Positions 1 through 9,706 of a stretch of 64,000 nucleotides of DNA are shown here, piece by piece. Both the position numbers and the translations under genes were made by a program. The notes under the pieces are model-generated. The model made no database searches and was not told the origin of the DNA. It was given only the letters and a program-made list of their open reading frames with translations. This DNA comes from Thecaphora thlaspeos (lineage: Eukaryota > Basidiomycota > Ustilaginomycetes > Urocystidales > Glomosporiaceae): contig UWYS01000018.1 in NCBI GenBank assembly GCA_900291925.1, forward strand, positions 62,001-126,000, written 5' to 3'. Position 1 is the first letter of the stretch, and each line of letters starts with the position of its first letter.

Positions 1-13
1 GGAGCAGCTAATA

Positions 14-835
14 ATGCAAGCAGTCCTGCGTGAGCAAGCAAAGGTGTGGATCAAAGAAGCATGTCAGCAAGAGCCACTGCCGCAGATCAAAGACATCGAG
101 GCACCGTTCGAGGCCTGGCAGAAGTCCTATGCCAGACACCATCTCCTGATGTGGATGGTAGTGTCAGGCAAGCTGAATGAGCTCCGCCAGACTGGCACTT
201 TCAATGCCTTTGTTGAGGAGATCAACCGCCTCACTGCCAAACTCACCAGGATGGGCAGACCACCACCTGCCAAGCAAAAGCTTGAGGTCCTAATATGCAG
301 CATCAATAACGAGATGCTTCAGTATGCCTTGACATTCCACCGTGAATGGGAAAGGGCAATGAGCATCAAAGGGAAGAGGAAGGTCAGCAATTGTCCAACA
401 GCAACGACAAAGCCTTTATTACCCTCTGTGGATGTTGAGGGTGCATGCGTTGGTCTTCAGGCTGCTCACCATGTCATTCCAAAGGTACAACAAAAGCCTC
501 TGACAAGGCACTTGCCTTCCAAGCCACTCCTGCTGGCCATGGAGGCTGAGGCGGTTGCAGCGGTGGCGGTGTGCCTCGATGGGCCAGACACCACCAGCAG
601 CAAGCAGGCCAAACAATGGCATCTAATAGACACCGCTGCTGGGACTGCAGCAAACAGGGGCACCTCTGTGCCACCTGCCCAAAGGCTGGAAGACTCAATG
701 GAGCCTCCAGGAATGGCGCAAAAGGCGCCAGAAGCAACGCCACAGCCGCACTCACCTTCGACGTTGCCTTGGCAACAGTGGTGCCCAGTGTTGGCCAGAG
801 CACCGAATCTTAACAGATCTGGGACACAGGCATGA
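14..835 (+). pseudogene. copia gag remnant with zinc knuckle
   Basis: An open frame of about 273 codons begins inside the gag region; the 5' end lies outside the window. A CX2CX4HX4C zinc knuckle (CWDCSKQGHLCATC) lies near 630-675 in the +2 frame relative to this ORF, so the nucleocapsid part and the preceding gag part are out of register, a frameshift. The protease motif follows right after at 810-960, reading W-D-T-G instead of the usual D-S-G, with an in-frame stop near 951. Packaging of the element RNA is the family role; this copy is broken. Confidence 0.7.
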
Positions 836-1597
836 CTGTCCATGTCTGCAAAGATGCACACCTGTTCATGGCAATGCAAAAGCACAAGGGGACTGTGATG
901 GGTCAGTTTGGCGCTGCTGCCCACTACAACGCTGTTGGCAATGTCCGCTTGTGAGAGCAACAGCCAGACAGTAGTGCCACAATGATCCTACTCACCAATG
1001 TTTGGTATGCCCCAGATGGCAACTACAACCTGTTCTCCATCAAAACGGCAAAGAAAAGTGTCAGTGGCAAGCTCACAGTACTCGATGACAAGCAACAGGC
1101 CATCCTAGGCTGGGACAGCTGCATGGTGGATTGCACCCACCTGGCGCACAGCAACATGCTCAACTACTTGGACACTGAACTCATCAGGCAGCTCAGCAAG
1201 CGTGTAGCCGCAACAACAGCGCAGGAAGCATGCAACTTGATGATGTGGCACCAGAGGCTGGACCACATCACCCTCAACCAGATCATAAAACTCAACTTAC
1301 TGGATATGGGCCCAAGGCAGGCAACGTTACACTGCCACAAGTGCAACATCTCAAAGCACCCACAAGCACCATTCTCTGCTGCCAAGAACAAGGCAGGAGG
1401 CAAAGGAGAGGTCATTGTCAGCAATCTGGCAGGCCCATTCCCAAAAACATCAAGTGGCAACCAATACATGATGACTATTACTGATGTGCACACATGCTAT
1501 GTCTGGACATACCAGTTGAGGAACAGGAGCACCGCCTTTGATGGCCTCAAGCAGTGGCTTGAGATGTGTTGGACCACATGCCAATGGGCCAAGTACC
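836..1597 (+). pseudogene. copia pol remnant: protease tail, GAG-pre-integrase, start of integrase core
   Basis: From 982 the frame shows the protease C-terminal pattern (WYAPDGNYNLFS), the GAG-pre-integrase signature (MWHQRLDHITLNQ) near 1245, a zinc-binding H/C set (LHCHKCNISKH) and the integrase opening with the first catalytic aspartate region (MMTITDVHTCYVWTY) near 1465-1510. The homology stops around 1597, just before the segment that should carry the second catalytic Asp. The remainder resumes at about 2170, so the integrase is interrupted. Confidence 0.8.
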
Positions 1598-2169
1598 GTA
1601 ACATGGGAGCCACAAGGACCCCCAGCTCCGAGCCCAGACAAGGTTTGGCCGAGGTGCAAAGTCCCTCGGTAGGGTCGGTAGGACCCCCGAGAGCCCCCAG
1701 TGTGATATATGTATAGCTTGGGACCCCAGGTAGTCCCCGAGTCTTCCCCCTGTTGAATGTACTACATAGTCTACTAGGACTAGGACTCCAGTGCAATGTT
1801 GACACCCACACACTCTTCAGCCTCTCGAGCAAGCCCCTTTCCATCCTTTGGCCACCCCATAGTACCCAGACCCTGAGGGCCTAACAAGATGGCCAATGTT
1901 ACGCCTTGTGGGTTGCAGCTTGGGCTCCAAGCACTGGACCTGCTGCAGCATTGGCACTCCCCAACAATGCGCAACACTTAACCATTCTCATGCACAAGTT
2001 TCCTTCCCTTCTTCCCTGTTGATTGTACTTAGTATTCCAGCAATATCTTTGTGCTTGTATCGCATTCTGAGCCTCAAGCTTGTCTCCATCAACCCCTCCT
2101 GGTACACCATCCTCACCTTGCCTTCAGCCATCATCGCCCTGGTGGTTACCAGACCCTGAGGGCTTAACA
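1598..2169. other. Non-coding segment interrupting the integrase
   Basis: About 570 bp with no copia protein homology separate the two halves of the integrase core. It holds two copies of a near-identical 20-bp word, CAGACCCTGAGGGCYTAACA, at 1867-1886 and 2150-2169, 283 bp apart. The second copy is immediately followed by resumed integrase homology. This could be a nested insertion, with a solo LTR or non-autonomous element as candidates. I do not recognise clean terminal repeats or a target-site duplication. Confidence 0.5.
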
Positions 2170-2790
2170 GCCAAGGGCCTGGGCATCAAGCCATGCGCCT
2201 TCAGGAGCAACAGTGGCAGTGAGTTTGTGAACCAGAATGTCAGCAGGTTGCTCCTCCAGCACGGCATTGGACAGCAAACGATGGCCCCATACTCACTGCA
2301 GTCAAATGGAATTGCCAAAAGGATGAATTGTACCCTTGGCAACATGGCAGGTCCAATGCTTGCCACTGCAGGCAACCAGCAGCTCTGGGCAGAGGCTTAC
2401 AATTATGTCACCTACCTCAGGAACTACCTGCCAACAGCAGTGTTGACCACAACACCATTCAAGCTGTGGTACAGCAAGAAGCCAGACATGTCAATGGTCA
2501 GGACTTTTGACTCAACAGCTTAAGTGCATGTTCTGTGCCAAGCATGCAGGAGGCAAACTCACAGGACAAGCCACAAAGCGCATCTTTGTTGGCATGTTGC
2601 CAATGGTGCTGACATCCTGATGCTGTCTGGACCTGAAAGACAAGAGCAGAGTATACATCACCAGGGATGCAAAGTTTCAAGAAGGTCAGTGTGCAGTCAA
2701 TACAGAGGACAACAACAATGTCAATGGAGAAGAAGCAGCAGCATGGCAAGACAACATCATCCCTGCCAATGATGCCAAGCTGTGCTTGAT
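2170..2790 (+). pseudogene. copia integrase C-terminal half and linker
   Basis: Homology resumes with a degraded second-Asp region (RSNSGSEFVNQ; the usual motif is D-N-G-x-E-F, so the catalytic Asp is Ser here). It continues through the third-acid region (APYSLQSNGIAKRMN, where Glu is normally found; Lys/Arg here) and the conserved NYLPT...TPFKLWYSKKP block. A stop at 2521-2523 interrupts it; the downstream frame still reads FVGMLP and VYITRDAKF as in the copia linker. At least two of the three catalytic acids are lost, so the integrase is dead. Confidence 0.75.
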
Positions 2791-2802
2791 GAGCATCACT
2801 CT

Positions 2803-3210
2803 GTTGAAACATTCCTCCAACTGAATGCACTGAAGCATGCACAACCACAGCAGGACACCAGCTGCTCCTGCAGAGCAGATGCCAACTCTGGACCTGACAT
2901 CTTGGCCCTAAGTCAAGACCTATTGGGGACCCAGGAGTTGGAGTTGATATGCAGGGGGATGCATTGGACTTCAATGGATTGCCTTTGAGTTTGTCTGAAC
3001 CGGCAAAGTCTGATGGGTGGCTATGGAGGACATGCCTCAGTAGCCAATCACATCTTCCCTTCATCATCCCCCTTAGATAGACATCGAGTATGGCCTGTAG
3101 CTGACTGTCATGGACAACAAAGTCCCAACTCTCTGTATAGCAGGACCACGCTATACAAGTACCAAGTTCCACTTTGGATGGATGACGAGTTGTATATATA
3201 GTCAGCAACT
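2803..3210 (+). repeat. LTR-like sequence, inverted homologue of 60868-61265
   Basis: This roughly 400-bp segment starts TGTTGAAACATTCC (TG start as in LTRs), follows the copia pol remnant directly, and contains a TATA-like GTATATATAG near 3190, which would suit a U3 promoter. A clearly similar sequence lies in opposite orientation at about 61265 down to 60868. Shared open stretches on the strand opposite to pol reflect DNA similarity, not a gene. I infer a truncated 3' LTR; no CA end or matching 5' LTR is visible here. Confidence 0.6.
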
Positions 3211-3215
3211 TGTAA

Positions 3216-5493
3216 GCTTGTTATTTTATTTTATTTTAAATTGCAGCGAGCGAGGCCTTTTGGATGGTTGGCCGGCACGCATGAGGCGCAGTGCCGGCTG
3301 TCTGCGCCCGCAAAGCGCTAGGTACGGTAGGCAAGCCTCGTCCGCCTCTGCCTCTGCCTCTGCACGCCCCTGCCTTTTTTTTTTTTGCCTCCACCAGCCT
3401 CATGTGTGCCTGCACCACGGAGACAGCCCGGCCCAACCGGCCCAACCGGGCCCACTCGAGGCGCGAGAGGGCGTGGGCCGGCGTGTCTCCCTTCCTCGGC
3501 GGGCTGCTACAGCATGTTTGTTGTACTATGCGTGTCATTGACGTGCCCACGCACACGGCGACGAGCGCGAGAGCGGCCTGCACCTGCCTCTCCCTCGAGT
3601 GCTGACTGTCAACCACAACCGGGCCGCCGCCTCCCGCGCATGCATCTCCCTCCTTGCCCGCCCTCGCCCCTGCTCCTCTTGGCGGCCATTATTCCTCCCG
3701 TTTCTTCACACAAGCGCCCGCCCCTACCCTACCCTACCTCTGCCACCGCCGCCATCGCCGCCGCCATCCTCATCATTACTAGACCAACGCCACCACCCCA
3801 TCTTTTACCGCGCGGGGCAGTATGCCCGACGGACGGCTCTTTCGCACTCCAACTTGCAGCGTCCTATCTCTCCAGGTCGACATCCTCTCCCCCCTCTTGG
3901 AAGGACACGTCCACATCCGCAACACGCTGCACGGCTTGCGCCGCCTCCGTTGACCACTGGACGCTTCATCGCACGTACCGACGGCACATAGATCGACCTT
4001 GCTCGCTTGCCGCATCTCCCGCGTCAGATCCCGCCGCTGCGTCGCCTTTACATCGGATCGAACCCGAAGCCAAACTGGCCACTCGTCCAGGGACTGTCGT
4101 CGGACGAGTTGCTGCTCGCCGTTCCCGCCGATTTGCCCTTCCAGTCGGGCCAACGGGCCCCTGATCAGCGCGTGCGCACGGTCCCCTTCCACCCGCCCAC
4201 CGCCGCGACTTCGAGAGAGGCATCCACGTTGCCCACCGCCTCACTCCCGACGAAAGACACATAAGTCAAGTGACAAACGGGTCGAGCCTTGGCCCTCCCT
4301 CATCTGCTACTCGCTCTCCCCCACAGAGCCAGAGCCTCGGCCTGCTAGCTTAGCGCTGCGCCATTGCCAGACGGAGGATCCGAAGCGCGCTCAGCCACGA
4401 CTGCAGGCATCGTCCCTTGCTCTGCTTCAGCCTCCGGCCCTCCCCCGACCTCCTCTGTCCGTGTGGCGAGCGACTCGACGGGTCAACACAGCCCGAGCTT
4501 GAGCTTCTGGAAGGAGGCACAGCGTCCCAACCGCCAGCACACCAACACCACCCAGACGTGTCCTCGGATCCGCGCGCTGCTTGTCCGCACGCAATCTTGC
4601 ACGCACGCCCGACCTACGCAGCGCGGCTCAGCTCCGGCTCTCGCTCGTGCAAAGTAGCACAACCAGTCGACCGCGAGGGCGGAAGGCGGACAGCTCCCCA
4701 ATTGCCTGCCCATCGGTCGCAAAGCGCGCCTTTGTTAGGCTTTACGCCTCGCTTTTCGAGAAGCAGAGACGACAGCAACCAAAAAGGTAGGTGAGCTGGT
4801 GGGATTTCACCAAGCCTTCCGTTTCCCCGCAGCGTTGATCGATTGGCGTCAGAAAGGCGAGGAGGGAGCGGGCGCACATAAAGGGAAGGGAGGGACTGAG
4901 CCGGGCAAGGGGCACGACCGTGGCTTCGACTTGGCCAGATGCGCGCGGCGTCTCCTTCTGCCCCTTTCAGCCTCTGTGGCGCGTGACTCTCTCTCCGTCC
5001 CAAACCGTCCGCCTTGTCTCCCCCGCCCGGTGTGCGGCGCTCGTCGACTACACTACACTATACGGCATCGTGGCTGACCTCCTGTTGCTTGCCGCATTTC
5101 CGCTGTCCTTTGCCCCTCCTTTTCATCGTCTCGCGCTACATCCCACTGTACTGCTGCTGCCGTCCTTCCACGTCTGATCTCCGCTCCCACAGCCACCTCG
5201 CGACCCACATCCCGACTCGGCCTCTTCATCACGTAGCGTTACCAGCTCACACCCGGCTGCACTCGTTGTGTTGTGTCTCTACCGCTCGCTCCATCGGCCC
5301 GGCTCTCAAGACCAGACTTTCCGACCTAGACGGCCCGGCTCTATCCCCCAAGGACTGTCAGGACGCACACGCATAGCCTTGCGTCCAGCCTCGACGCCTC
5401 CGCGACTTCCTAGGCGGTGTTTCGACCGTTCAGATCCCCGTGGCAGAGGATCGTTCCCCGCTGCCTCGACGCGAGCCGCCCTCTTTAGGCGAA
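3216..5493. other. Gene-poor GC-rich region upstream of the arrestin-like gene
   Basis: About 2.3 kb with no convincing gene. Many short overlapping frames are Pro/Arg/Ser-rich and look like composition artefacts. Pyrimidine-rich stretches dominate, including an A/T step at 3221-3241 and a T11 run near 3377. One segment (3840-4263) has an unusually protein-like reading on + but is broken by stops and shifts; see the findings. The 3' part may be a long leader of the gene starting at 5494, since AAGGTAGGTGAG near 4785 could be an unused or real 5'-UTR splice donor. Confidence 0.5.
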
Positions 5494-8400
5494 ATGGCCT
5501 CACCTTACTACAGGAAGCCCCTCTCTCCGCAAGGTCTGTCTGGTGATTCGAGGAACCGGTCCCATCCCTCTTCGCCGCAGCCGGAGATGTCATCACCGTC
5601 AGCCCACCGGGCCATCAACGGCATGCAGAGGCTGCCGTCCAACGGCGTCCAGAGGGTGGGGATCGCCGGGTCGACGGCATCACAGGCCGCGCTCCAGCAG
5701 CAGTACAGGTCGTACCAGCAGCAGCAGCAGCAACACCGATATGCCTACACCGACGGGGTCAGCAGCGGATCTCCGTACCCCAACAGCCCACCTCAGCAGC
5801 ATGGCTACAGCAGACAGGCCGTCCAAAGCCCGCCAATGAACACTCGGACGCGCCTCTCCTCGAATGTAGCGGCCACAAGCTCGCCTTTGCCATCGCAACA
5901 TCAGCATCAGCAGCGACCCGCGTCCCTGCAGAGTCACGTGTACGGCCTCAATCTCGACCTGCGGACGCCAGCGCCGCCGATTCCACAGGCGCCCGGCGCG
6001 ACCAAGTCAAAGAGCCGACCTGCACCGCACGAACAGAATGCCAAATTCAGCGTCGAGTTGTTTGCGTCGCAATTTGACCAGCGTGGCTACCCCATCATCT
6101 CTGGTCGGGCCGCCTCGATTAAGGGCGTCTTGCGCATGCCGGCAGCGACAGGCTGTGACGTCGTAATGAAGGTGAGCTGAGCGGCGTCGGAGGACTGGCA
6201 AGAGGTTGGGCTAGGTCGCAAGGTCGCACGAATCAGATCCAAGCGCGGCAAGTCTAACGTCCGGCCCTCCTCTTCCCTCCTTTTCGGTTTGCCTTTCCAT
6301 CCCTGACACACTTTTTGCGCGCCCCTTTGCTCCAGATCTCTGCCCACACCGCTGCGGGCGCGCCGGCGGCCGTCTGGAACGGAATCGCGCTGGCTCCATT
6401 TGACCTGGGCGACGAGCGCAAGATTTTCGAGGTCCGCGATCGGTTGGTGGCCAACTTTGACCTGGCACGGCCGCGCGACGCCTACGCCCCGCGCAACGAG
6501 GCGATGATGGAGCCGCCGGCGCTGTCCAAGGACGACTTTGTCTTGCCGATTCCGTTCGACGTCAAGCTGCCGCTCGGCAAGGCGACGCGCGTCCTCGATG
6601 GCGAGCTTCAGACGGTTGCCGTGCCTCTCCCGCCGAGTTTTGAGATCAGCTCCAAGCTGGCCGCTCAGGAGAGGCGCGAGATGCGCATCAGCACCAGGGG
6701 AAAGACAAGGGGCCTGGCGGCCAAGGAGCTCGTCGAGAAAGGTTTCGAAAGGGTCTACCGGATCGGCTGCTATTACCAGATCACTTGGACGCTGGTGCGA
6801 GAGGGAGGCGTTGGGCCGAGTACGAAGGGCCAGAAGGGCGGCAAGAACCAGAAAGAGGCCGGTCCCGCCGAGGGTGACGTCCTCACGGTGCCGTTCATCT
6901 TCATGGGTGAGCCGACGACGTTACCGCCCTACCCGCCGACAATACCCTCGGCGTTGAGCCCGCGCATCTTTACCGAGCCGGGCACCGAGCTCGGCAATCA
7001 ATGGGACGTGCATCGATCGACAGCGCGGTGGAGCGGCTCGCTGCTCAAGTCGATGCGCAAGCAGGTCGACCTCGAGCTTCACATCCCCGCCCACTCGATC
7101 GTCCAGGCGCCGTCGCACCTCCCGATGCTGATCGTGATACGTCCGCAGGACCCCACCCTGTTGCTTGGCCTCCGCAACGCGCCCCAGAGCGGGCCCAACA
7201 CGGCGCCGGGATCGCCCGAGACGGGCTTCCGCGAGGATCCGATCGAGAGCCTCGTCATTGGCGATGACAACGGCGGCGGCGGCGACAATGACGGCGACTC
7301 GATCCGGACTACGCGCAGCATCATGTCGCGCTTCATTCGGCCCTCGATCAGCCTGGCCCGCCTCGGAGGAGGCGGCGGTGGCGGCGGAGGCAGCGGTGCC
7401 TCAGTGGCGGGATCGAGCCGCAGCAGGCTGGGTGGCTCCGGCTCGAGCATCTTCTCGAGCCGCCGGCCCAACACGGCGCCGAGCAACGGCAGCTTCGAGA
7501 CGGCCGTGTCCGACACAGCGACCAACAGGACCTACAACCTGCAGGGCGCCATTCCAGACCTTGCGGGGCTGGTGTGCGTTTCGCTAGTCCAGACGACGTA
7601 CTACAGCACTGAGGGCGTCAACGACACGCCCGAGAGCCGCCGCAAGATTGTCTCGGTGGCCGACCTGGAGGAGGTCGACGTCCAGGCGCTGCTGCTCAGC
7701 TCGCTCCCGCATGCCGGTAATCTCGACTCCGCGCGATCGGCCGAGGAGCTGGCCGCCATTGACGAGGCTAGCGCCAGCGCCAAGGCGGCCGGCGTGCGTG
7801 TGCTCGTCGGCTCGCTCACCGTCAATCAGACGACGCCGCCCAACTTCCGATGCCAGGGGCTCGAGGTCAAGGTGAGTTTTAGCGAGTCGACGGGGGTGGC
7901 TAATACTATTCTTCCGGTCAAGAGTCTACGAGGTGAGACCCCGACAACTGACGTCCGTTCCTGTTCTTTGCTCTCCCTTGCTTTGCTTTGCCTTCCTCTG
8001 CTCTCCTTTGCTCTCCTTCTGCCATTACTTCCGTCGCACCTTTCCTCGCGTCCGCCGCCTGCCTCTCTGCAGTACGCCGTCAAGATCGACCTGTTGCCTG
8101 CCAATCGCGTCGGCGGCGACGGTGTCGAAAGGGCGTTCCGCAACCTCGGGATCCGCAGCGGGCGTAGCCGAGGCCTCTCCGAGGGCTACAGCATCACGTC
8201 TTCGATCCACACTCAGACCCAGTTCACCCAGCTTTCGAACGGCAGCACGCCGCCGACGACGCCGCCCTCGGCCGGCGGCACGACCCGTCCATTCGGCGGC
8301 CGGTCGCCCAACAGGTACCCGGAGAACCATCATGGCGGCGGCTCGGAGCGCCCGTATCCGAGCATCACGGAGAGCGCGGCGGCTTACGGCGACAATGGTG

Positions 8401-8783
8401 GGTCTCCGCCGCCGCCGTCTCAGGTGGTGGGGATGGCCTACTCGACGCCCGATCATTCGGCAGTCCCGGCCGACGCTCAGGAGCCGCAGGAGGTGCTGTC
8501 GCCCGACGTCGACTCGGTCGCGCGCCTCCCCGGCGGGCCAATGCACCAGCGTGCGATGCCGAGCTACCCGAACAACTTTCCCCGCGGCGGCGGTGCGACC
8601 TCGGTCAACGGCTCGAGCCGGACAGGCTGGAGCAGCGCCCAGTCGGTCTCGGAGGCGTCGCAGACGCAGAGCAGCTCCTTTATGTCGGAGTGGGGCAAGG
8701 ACCGTAAGACTGTCTCGAAGTTGCACAAGACGGTCGGATCGCTGTGGATCGACGTGCGGGTAGTTCGGGCACATGCGCTCTGA
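5494..8783 (+). CDS. Arrestin-like protein with Q-rich N-terminus and disordered C-terminus
   Basis: Three exons: 5494-6171, 6336-7871, 8073-8783 (974 aa). The ATG at 5494 is the first in frame; the frame upstream opens only with GTG. Both introns are phase 0. The second is 201 bp, so it can be read through in frame, but it encodes an odd Leu-rich stretch and has GTGAGT and CTGCAG borders. Residues 1-190 are Ser/Pro/Gln-rich with a Q run. An arrestin-like fold is suggested by ELFASQFDQRGYPIISGR near 196, a segment with LPIPFDVKLP and LPPSFEIS, and later LELHIPAHSIVQAPSHLP. Gly and Ser/Pro-rich linkers with His/Asn runs fill the rest. Fungal alpha-arrestins are adaptors that recruit ubiquitin ligases to membrane transporters; I see no clear PPxY cluster, so that role is inference. 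The extreme 3' end may hold another exon, because a GGTAG lies at 8759. Confidence 0.6.
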
Positions 8784-9706
8784 AAAGGAGCTGACGAGCG
8801 GTTCCTTCCCATCTACCTGCCTGTCACCCGTGGTCGCCCGATCTTTTCGACGATCCCTCCACGCCGCTCTTTTAGCCGTGGCATCGAGCGTGAAGTGGCG
8901 TGCCCTGGCCGTCCGAGTGTGGCGGGCTCGGATACCCTCCCTTCTCCCCCCGCGCGCCCGCTATTGCTCTTTCTTTCTCGCTCTCCTTCCATCAGACTCT
9001 CTCCTCGAGTTCAGGTTTTCTGGCCTTGTCAAGCTTCCTTTCAACCGTCTCCCTTTCCCGGCCTCGCGAGTCATCTCTGTTCGTATGTCGTCCTGTTCCA
9101 TCTCGAGTCGAGTAGCTTCATTTAGCTATTGTTGGTCATCGTCGTAACCCTGGTCCTCTCCTGAAGGAGAAGTGGCCTCGCCCTCCTCTCTCTCTCTCTT
9201 CGCCCTCCCACTCTCATTGCTGTCTCGAAAGCCTGCAGCAAGACCCTTTATACTCTACTACATGCCGCCCCTCTTCGGTTGTGCGATGGATGCGTGCGAT
9301 GGACGTTCTGCCGGGTGAGGCCGGTCGCCGGCCGTGGGGAGTTGCGAGGGCCGGTCGCGCACGGTCCTTTGCGTGACGCTGGGCCAGAGAAGTGGAGGCG
9401 GGGAAGGGGCTCTCGCTGCACGGGCTGTGCCTCACGCCACCCTCGCTGTTATCGCTTTCTTGCTCTTTCTCTCTCTCTCTCACACACAAATCCTCCTCTC
9501 GCCTTGCATCTAGCCACTCGTCCCTCACACTTGCTCCCTTAGCTGACCAAAAACGTCCTTCCACCGTCGCCACGGCCACCATAGCCACGACAGCTCGTAC
9601 ACACGTGCCCGAGCACCGTTCCGACATATCAGCCTGTTATCAAGCCCCTCGATTCGCCTTGCTCCGTCCTCACACAGTTCTCGATCGCCCGTCTACGTCC
9701 ATCAAC
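8784..9706. other. Intergenic and leader region before the SAF1-like gene
   Basis: About 0.9 kb between two + strand genes. It is C/T-rich, with (TC)n runs near 9186-9200 and 9470-9482. No gene is seen in either strand; the longest frames are Leu/Ser/Arg-rich composition artefacts. It presumably holds the terminator of the arrestin-like gene and the promoter and leader of the next one. Confidence 0.5.

Larger units (their letters stand above)
1..3215 (+). mobile_element. Decayed Ty1/copia LTR retrotransposon, 5' end outside the window
   Basis: Pieces of a copia-type polyprotein appear in canonical order on the + strand: gag with a zinc knuckle, an aspartic protease remnant, the GAG-pre-integrase region and the integrase core. 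They are split by stops, frameshifts and an internal insertion. No convincing reverse transcriptase or RNase H follows the integrase; an LTR-like sequence comes instead, so RT/RH appears deleted. The region is clearly less GC-rich than the adjacent host DNA, which starts near 3240. The class assignment rests on motif order and is secure. The exact right border is not: similarity to the copy near 61 kb ends around 3210. The element is inactive as it stands. Confidence 0.85.

Noticed and set aside
3385..4502. Several overlapping Pro/Arg/Ser-rich frames on + as genes
   Set aside because: Low-complexity content, no splice logic, no motifs; typical for GC-rich, C/T-biased leaders.
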